Source: Pseudoxanthomonas yeongjuensis
GTDB lineage: Bacteria > Pseudomonadota > Gammaproteobacteria > Xanthomonadales > Xanthomonadaceae
NCBI RefSeq assembly: GCF_010093345.1
Contig: NZ_PDWT01000007.1
Location: 1-64,000 of the forward strand
Length of the DNA: 64,000 bases
Reading direction: 5' to 3'
Within the stretch, counting starts at the first letter, position 1; each line of letters opens with the position of its first letter. Below, in pieces: positions 59,704-64,000 of the stretch. The notes under the pieces were generated by a model. That model was given only the letters and a program-made list of their open reading frames with translations. It did no database searches and was not told the DNA's origin. The translations under genes and the position numbers were made by a program.

Positions 59704-60942
59704 TCAGAGCGACGCAGGATCGACCGCTTCGGCCATCGCCCGGTAACCCGTGTCGCCCGGATGAAGATGATCGCCGGAATCATAGGCGGGCAGCATGCGG
59801 GTGGGATGGCACGGGTCGCGCAACAGGGCGTCGAAATCGATGATCGCATCGAACTCGTGGGCTTCGCGTATCCAGTGGTTCACGGTCTGGCGCACGTGTT
59901 CCTTTTCAGCGCTGTAGTAGCCGGTGATCGGCGTGTCCGCCAGCGCACCTTCGAAAGGCGTCAGTGTGGCGCCGACGATGCGCACGCCGCGAGCATGGGC
60001 GCGTGCGATCAACTGACGGTATCCGGCGATCAGTTCGTCGGCCCCCACCGGCGCGTCGTCAGGCGCGAATGGCGTGCCATGCCAGCTGATGTCGTTGATG
60101 CCCATCAGCACGATGACCGTGCGCAGCCGCGGTTGACCCAGCACGTCGCGATCGAAACGCGCCAGGGCGTTGACGCCCATGCGGTCGCGCAGGACGCGTC
60201 CACCGGAAATCCCCGCATTCAGCACCGCGATCCCTTCGCCGGCCAGACGCCGGGCCAGGAAGTCCGGCCAGCGCCGGTCGCTGCCGGGAGAGGAGGCCGC
60301 GCCGTCGGTGATCGAGTCGCCCAGCACCACCACGGAGCGCGCATCTGCATCGGCCTCGACCTGCACGCCGCTGATGAACAGGCGCACCGGTAGAGCGGTC
60401 GCGGCTTCGAGATCGGTGGCGGCGGTGGCATCGCCGCCAGTCAGCCAGGTGCTTTGCAGGCCTTCCCAGTGGAAGGTCGAAGGTGTGGCCGGCTGCGGCA
60501 GATACAGGCTGATGGAAATTTGCGCGAAAGCCGGCGCCTCCATTTCCACTGGATCGCTGAGCATCGGCGCGCCCGCGGGAATGGTCACCGATTCCCGGCC
60601 GTCGAAGCGCAGCACCTGATCGCTGGCGGCAATGATGCCGGCATCTTCTCCCGCGAGCGCGATATGGGCGCGGCCGATGTGCAGCGGCCGGTCGCCGTAT
60701 TCGTTGCTCAACATCACTCGAAACCTTTTGCCTCCGGGACCGATTCGCAGCACCTGGCGCAAGGTCTGGTTCCAGAGATTGAACGGCACGTTGGTCGGGA
60801 ATGGAAAATCGCTTTGCCACAAGGGTTGCGGACTGGCGTGCCAGGTGCCGATCCAGCGGCTGGCATCGGCAGCCGGAGCGCTGGCGGCGCCAGTGGCCAA
60901 AGCCACGCCCAGCGCCACCGCATGCAGGCGGGATCTGCTCAT
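59704..60942 (-). CDS. Secreted SGNH/GDSL-type hydrolase
   Basis: The protein is a serine esterase-like hydrolase of the SGNH fold, probably exported: residues 1-25 form a signal peptide ending near AASAPAADA. After a beta-rich N-terminal region (about 30-190) comes the hydrolase with nucleophile S210 (VVLGDSITDG), G247, N283 (GINDIS), and D391 and H394 (SGDHLHP). The ATG overlaps the stop of the MFS gene (ATGA), so the two are translationally coupled. Substrate is unknown; an acyl or carbohydrate ester is likely. Confidence 0.88.
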   Translation of the reverse strand: MSRSRLHAVALGVALATGAASAPAADASRWIGTWHASPQPLWQSDFPFPTNVPFNLWNQTLRQVLRIGPGGKRFRVMLSNEYGDRPLHIGRAHIALAGEDAGIIAASDQVLRFDGRESVTIPAGAPMLSDPVEMEAPAFAQISISLYLPQPATPSTFHWEGLQSTWLTGGDATAATDLEAATALPVRLFISGVQVEADADARSVVVLGDSITDGAASSPGSDRRWPDFLARRLAGEGIAVLNAGISGGRVLRDRMGVNALARFDRDVLGQPRLRTVIVLMGINDISWHGTPFAPDDAPVGADELIAGYRQLIARAHARGVRIVGATLTPFEGALADTPITGYYSAEKEHVRQTVNHWIREAHEFDAIIDFDALLRDPCHPTRMLPAYDSGDHLHPGDTGYRAMAEAVDPASL

Positions 60943-62174
60943 GCCTTTTCGCACTGGCCGACCAGCGCCGGATCGGGAAATGGCGCGCTGGAGGCTTGCC
61001 GGCGTTCCAATGCGATCGCCCACAACGCGACCAGGAAAGCGGACAACGGCACCAGTGCGGCGACCCACGGCAAGGCTTCAAGACCGGGGCCGTGCATGAT
61101 CACCACGCCGCCCAGCCACGCGCCGAAGGCATTGCCCAGGTTGAAGGCGCCGATGTTCAGGCTGGAAGCCAGGCTTTGCGCGCCGGTCGCCTTCTGCAGT
61201 ACCCACAATTGCAGCGGCGACACCGTCGCGAACGCGGCGGCGCCGAGCAGGCCGACGAACAGCACCATCGCCCATTGGCTGTGCAGGACGAAGGTCATCA
61301 GTCCCATCACCACGGTCAGCGCGAGGAGGGTGCCGATCAGCGCCGGCATCAGCCGGCGATCGGCGAATTTACCGCCCAGCAGGTTGCCGACGATCATGCC
61401 CACGCCGAACACCAGCAGGATCGGCGACACCGCGGCGTCGGCGAAACCGGCGACTTCGGTGAGCAACGGCTGGATGTAGGTGTACACGGTGAACATGCCG
61501 CCGAAGCCGAGCACGGTCATCAGCAGGCCCAGCAGCACCTGCGGACGCACGACTGCCTTTATTTCTTCGCGGAACGCCATCGTCGCTGCGCCGCTGCGAT
61601 CCTTCGGCACCAAAGTCGCGATGACCACGGTCGCGATCACGCCGATCGCGGTCACCGCCCAGAAAGTCGCGCGCCAGCCGTAATGCAGGCCGAGCCAGGC
61701 ACCGGCGGGTACGCCGAGCAGCGTGGCCACGGTCAGGCCGGTGAACATGATCGAGATCGCGGAGGCTTTCCGGTCTTCGGCGACCAAACCGGTCGCGACC
61801 ACCGCGCCGACGCCGAAGAAGGTGCCGTGGGCGAGCGAAGTGACCACGCGGGCGATCATCAGCATCGTGTAGTTGGGCGCCAGCGCACAGGCCAGGTTGC
61901 CCAGGGTGAAGATCACCATCAACGCCACCAGCACCGCCTTGCGCGGCATGCGGCTGGTCGCCGCGGTCAGCAACGGCGCGCCGATGAATACGCCCAGCGC
62001 GTAGCCGGAGATCAGCAGCCCGGCCGCGGCAATGGAAACGTGCAGGTCGGCGGCGACCTGCATCAGCAGGCCCATGATCACGAATTCGGTGGTGCCTATG
62101 CCGAAGGCGCCGGCGGTCAGCGCGTAGAGCGCAATCGGGAATCTTTTGCTGGAGGCTGGGGAGGAGGTGTTCAC
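60939..62174 (-). CDS. MFS transporter, DHA1-type
   Basis: The 411-residue protein has twelve hydrophobic spans and the MFS loop motif between spans 2 and 3 (TSRMPRKAVLV). It begins like arabinose/drug efflux proteins of the AraJ/YdhP group (ALYALTAGAFGIGTTEFVIMGL). It most likely exports a drug or metabolite. The stop codon overlaps the SGNH hydrolase start. A LysR-type gene is divergent, with a 95-base gap that would hold both promoters. Confidence 0.9.
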   Translation of the reverse strand: MNTSSPASSKRFPIALYALTAGAFGIGTTEFVIMGLLMQVAADLHVSIAAAGLLISGYALGVFIGAPLLTAATSRMPRKAVLVALMVIFTLGNLACALAPNYTMLMIARVVTSLAHGTFFGVGAVVATGLVAEDRKASAISIMFTGLTVATLLGVPAGAWLGLHYGWRATFWAVTAIGVIATVVIATLVPKDRSGAATMAFREEIKAVVRPQVLLGLLMTVLGFGGMFTVYTYIQPLLTEVAGFADAAVSPILLVFGVGMIVGNLLGGKFADRRLMPALIGTLLALTVVMGLMTFVLHSQWAMVLFVGLLGAAAFATVSPLQLWVLQKATGAQSLASSLNIGAFNLGNAFGAWLGGVVIMHGPGLEALPWVAALVPLSAFLVALWAIALERRQASSAPFPDPALVGQCEKA

Positions 62175-62252
62175 GGATCGGCTCGGGTTCGAATGCCCGC
62201 CAGCTTGGGACTTCCACTGAATATGAAAAACAGCGACTATGACTAATCACTT

Positions 62253-62267
62253 TCAATGAATAATTGA
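62253..62267. promoter_or_regulatory. Dyad just before the lysR start
   Basis: TCAAT and ATTGA are separated by GAATA, two bases before the lysR ATG. It fits the size of a LysR-type operator, and would suit autoregulation and control of the divergent MFS gene. Confidence 0.45.
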
Positions 62268-62269
62268 TA

Positions 62270-63187
62270 ATGGATCGAGTAGGCGATCTCAGCTTGTTCC
62301 TGCGGGTGCTGGACCTGGGCTCGATCACGGCGGCGGCCCATAGCCTGGACCTGTCGGTGGCCGTGGCCAGCCAGCGGCTGAAGCGCCTTGAGCGGGATCT
62401 GGGGGTGCGCCTGCTGCATCGGACCACCCGTCGCCTGCATCCCACGCCGGAAGGTGTGGCATTGGCCCAGCAGGGGCGCGTGCTGGTCGAAGACCTGGAA
62501 TTGCTGGGGTCGGACCTGCGGGAAACCGCCACCGAGATCGCCGGCACCTTGCGGGTGACCCTGTCCGCCTCATTCGGCCGCCAATACATCTCGCCATTGC
62601 TGCCGCAGTTCCTGGCGCTTCATCCGAAACTACGCATCAGCGTGCATCTGAGCGACCAGGTCGTGGATCTGGTCAGCGAGGGCTTCGACCTGGCGATCCG
62701 GATCGGTGCGCTGGAGGATTCCACCCTGGTGGCGCGGCATATCGCTCCAAACCGGCGAGTCCTGTGTGCATCGCCCGACTACCTGCAGCGTCGCGGCATC
62801 CCGCAGGCGCCGAAAGATCTGCTGGAACACGATTGCCTGCTCCTGTTCGGCAGCAGCGGACGCCAGGACGTCTGGCGTCTGCATGACGCGGAAGGCGAAG
62901 AGCATGCGATCCGCGTGCAGGGCCGTTTCGAAAGCAACTACGGCGAATTGCTGCGCGATGCCTCGGCGGCGGGCGAGGGGATCGCCATCCATTCGTTGTG
63001 GCACGTCGCCGATGATTTGCGGGCCGGTCGGCTGGAAGTGGTCTTGCCGGGCTGCCGCCTCGCCACCACCGCGATCAGTGCAGTAATGCCGCAACGACGG
63101 CTGGTGCCGCCGCGGGTGGGTGCCTTCGTCGATTTCCTGGTGGCGCGATTCGGCGATGCGCCATGGGAACGCGGTCTGCGGAGCTGA
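62270..63187 (+). CDS. LysR-family transcriptional regulator
   Basis: The 305-residue protein has the N-terminal winged HTH (residues about 3-60, with LFLRVLDLGSITAAAHSLDLSVAVASQRLKRLERDLG in the recognition region) followed by the substrate-binding domain. The ATG at 62270 is preferred; a TTG two codons earlier is possible. It is divergent from the MFS-SGNH operon, the common arrangement in which a LysR protein controls its neighbour. Its effector is unknown. Confidence 0.92.
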   Translation: MDRVGDLSLFLRVLDLGSITAAAHSLDLSVAVASQRLKRLERDLGVRLLHRTTRRLHPTPEGVALAQQGRVLVEDLELLGSDLRETATEIAGTLRVTLSASFGRQYISPLLPQFLALHPKLRISVHLSDQVVDLVSEGFDLAIRIGALEDSTLVARHIAPNRRVLCASPDYLQRRGIPQAPKDLLEHDCLLLFGSSGRQDVWRLHDAEGEEHAIRVQGRFESNYGELLRDASAAGEGIAIHSLWHVADDLRAGRLEVVLPGCRLATTAISAVMPQRRLVPPRVGAFVDFLVARFGDAPWERGLRS

Positions 63188-63191
63188 GGTC

Positions 63192-63986
63192 TCAGGCTGC
63201 CTGGTCGAAGGCGAAGGCATCCATCGCCATGCCGCCCATCTGCACGGCGTGATGCAATCGCGTGGCACGAGCGTCCACCCCGCCCGCGCCCAGCGCCACA
63301 TACAGCGGATAGAGGTGCTCGGTGGTGGGGTGATTGCGCCGTGCCTCGGGCAGGGATTGCCAGTCCAGCGCACCGTCGATGTCGCCCGCCAGCAATTTCC
63401 CGCTCAGCGCATCGGTGAACGCCTGCACCCACGGATACATGGGCGAATCGGCATGCTGCCAGTCCAGTTCGCGCAGGTTATGGGAATAACCGCCGGAGCC
63501 GATCACCAGCACGCCCTCCTCGCGCAAGGGCGCCAGTGCACGGCCCAGCCGGTAATGCCACTCGGCGGTCCGGGCCGGATCCACCGACAGCGCCACCACC
63601 GGGATATCGGCCTGCGGATACATCCGCCGCATCGGCACCCAGGTCCCGTGGTCTATGCCGGTGTGGTCGTCGAGCCGGGGTTCGAATCCGGCATCGGCCA
63701 GATGGCGAACCACTTCCCCGGCCAATGCGGGCGCGCCATGGGCGGGATACTGGATTTCGTAGAGAGGCTTCGGGAAGCCGCCGAAATCATGGATGGTTTC
63801 AGGTGCTGGAGTCGCGGTCACCGTGGGCGAAGCGGCCATGAAGTGGGCCGAAGCCACCAGCACCGCGCGCGGGCGCGGCAAGGATTCGCCCAGTTGGTCC
63901 AGGAAACTCGCGGTAGGCGAATCTTCGAGAGCCATCATCGGCGAACCGTGGGAAACGAACAGGGAAGGCAGGCGGGAAGTGTTCAT
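63192..63986 (-). CDS. DODA-type extradiol dioxygenase (YgiD-like)
   Basis: The 264-residue protein is a member of the extradiol ring-opening dioxygenase group that includes plant DOPA 4,5-dioxygenase and YgiD. The metal ligands are conserved: H13 (SHGSP), H48, H169 (SGGYSHN) and H224 (TEHLYPL). The genomic substrate is unknown. It converges on lysR with a 4-base gap and ends 14 bases before the window edge. Confidence 0.9.
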   Translation of the reverse strand: MNTSRLPSLFVSHGSPMMALEDSPTASFLDQLGESLPRPRAVLVASAHFMAASPTVTATPAPETIHDFGGFPKPLYEIQYPAHGAPALAGEVVRHLADAGFEPRLDDHTGIDHGTWVPMRRMYPQADIPVVALSVDPARTAEWHYRLGRALAPLREEGVLVIGSGGYSHNLRELDWQHADSPMYPWVQAFTDALSGKLLAGDIDGALDWQSLPEARRNHPTTEHLYPLYVALGAGGVDARATRLHHAVQMGGMAMDAFAFDQAA

Positions 63987-64000
63987 CGCGACAAGATCGG

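Overview
The window looks like the chromosome of a GC-rich gammaproteobacterium of the Lysobacteraceae/Xanthomonadaceae (Lysobacter, Luteimonas, Pseudoxanthomonas or a relative). The basis is the gene order tuf - tRNA-Trp - secE - nusG - rplKAJL - rpoBC - str - S10 - spc - alpha, the strong third-position GC bias, protein sequences close to what I know from Xanthomonas, and the repeat types. The genus is an inference. I see no phage, insertion sequence, plasmid or CRISPR sequence.

Region 1 (1-33138, all + strand) is one block of expression machinery: tuf copy 1, tRNA-Trp, secE-nusG, the L11/beta operon (rplKAJL-rpoBC), the str operon (rpsL-rpsG-fusA-tuf copy 2), and the S10, spc and alpha operons ending at a strong terminator after rplQ. 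Coding sequences are tightly packed, with ATGA or short overlaps at rplD/rplW, rplP/rpmC and rpsE/rpmD. The few wide gaps are unusually structured. Three beta-operon junctions carry palindromes whose arms are built of 7-bp units. The str and S10 operons start from near-copies of one promoter cassette, with a hairpin upstream, a TTGACG/TATACT promoter, and a terminator-like hairpin just inside the transcript. rpmJ is absent between secY and rpsM, where a 365-bp gap holds a promoter instead.

Region 2 (33.2-42.4 kb) holds housekeeping genes: dsbB, a class II DAHP synthase, a minus-strand group (typA, a DUF2127 membrane protein, an amidase lipoprotein), a cyclophilin, an aspartate-type aminotransferase and malate dehydrogenase. 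Several gaps hold extragenic palindromes.

Region 3 (42.5-52.3 kb) is a complete propionate (2-methylcitrate) module of the AcnD/PrpF type. prpE activates propionate; prpB, prpC, acnD and prpF run the cycle. There is no PrpR. The divergent gene at the usual regulator position encodes a MerR/excisionase-like DNA-binding domain fused to a citrate synthase whose catalytic His-His-Asp are all present, and inverted repeats lie across its start. A 2H-phosphoesterase (2'-5' RNA ligase-like) gene is inserted between acnD and prpF. This is the most promising candidate for a little-described system in the window.

Region 4 (52.5-64 kb) is accessory metabolism: an unknown protein with a low-complexity linker, a glutathione S-transferase, a SleB-type hydrolase, FadH, a YczE-like membrane protein, an MDR oxidoreductase, an aldo/keto reductase, a translationally coupled MFS exporter and SGNH hydrolase with a divergent LysR regulator, and a DODA-type dioxygenase. 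A fourth heptamer palindrome, inverted relative to the one before rplJ, lies before fadH.
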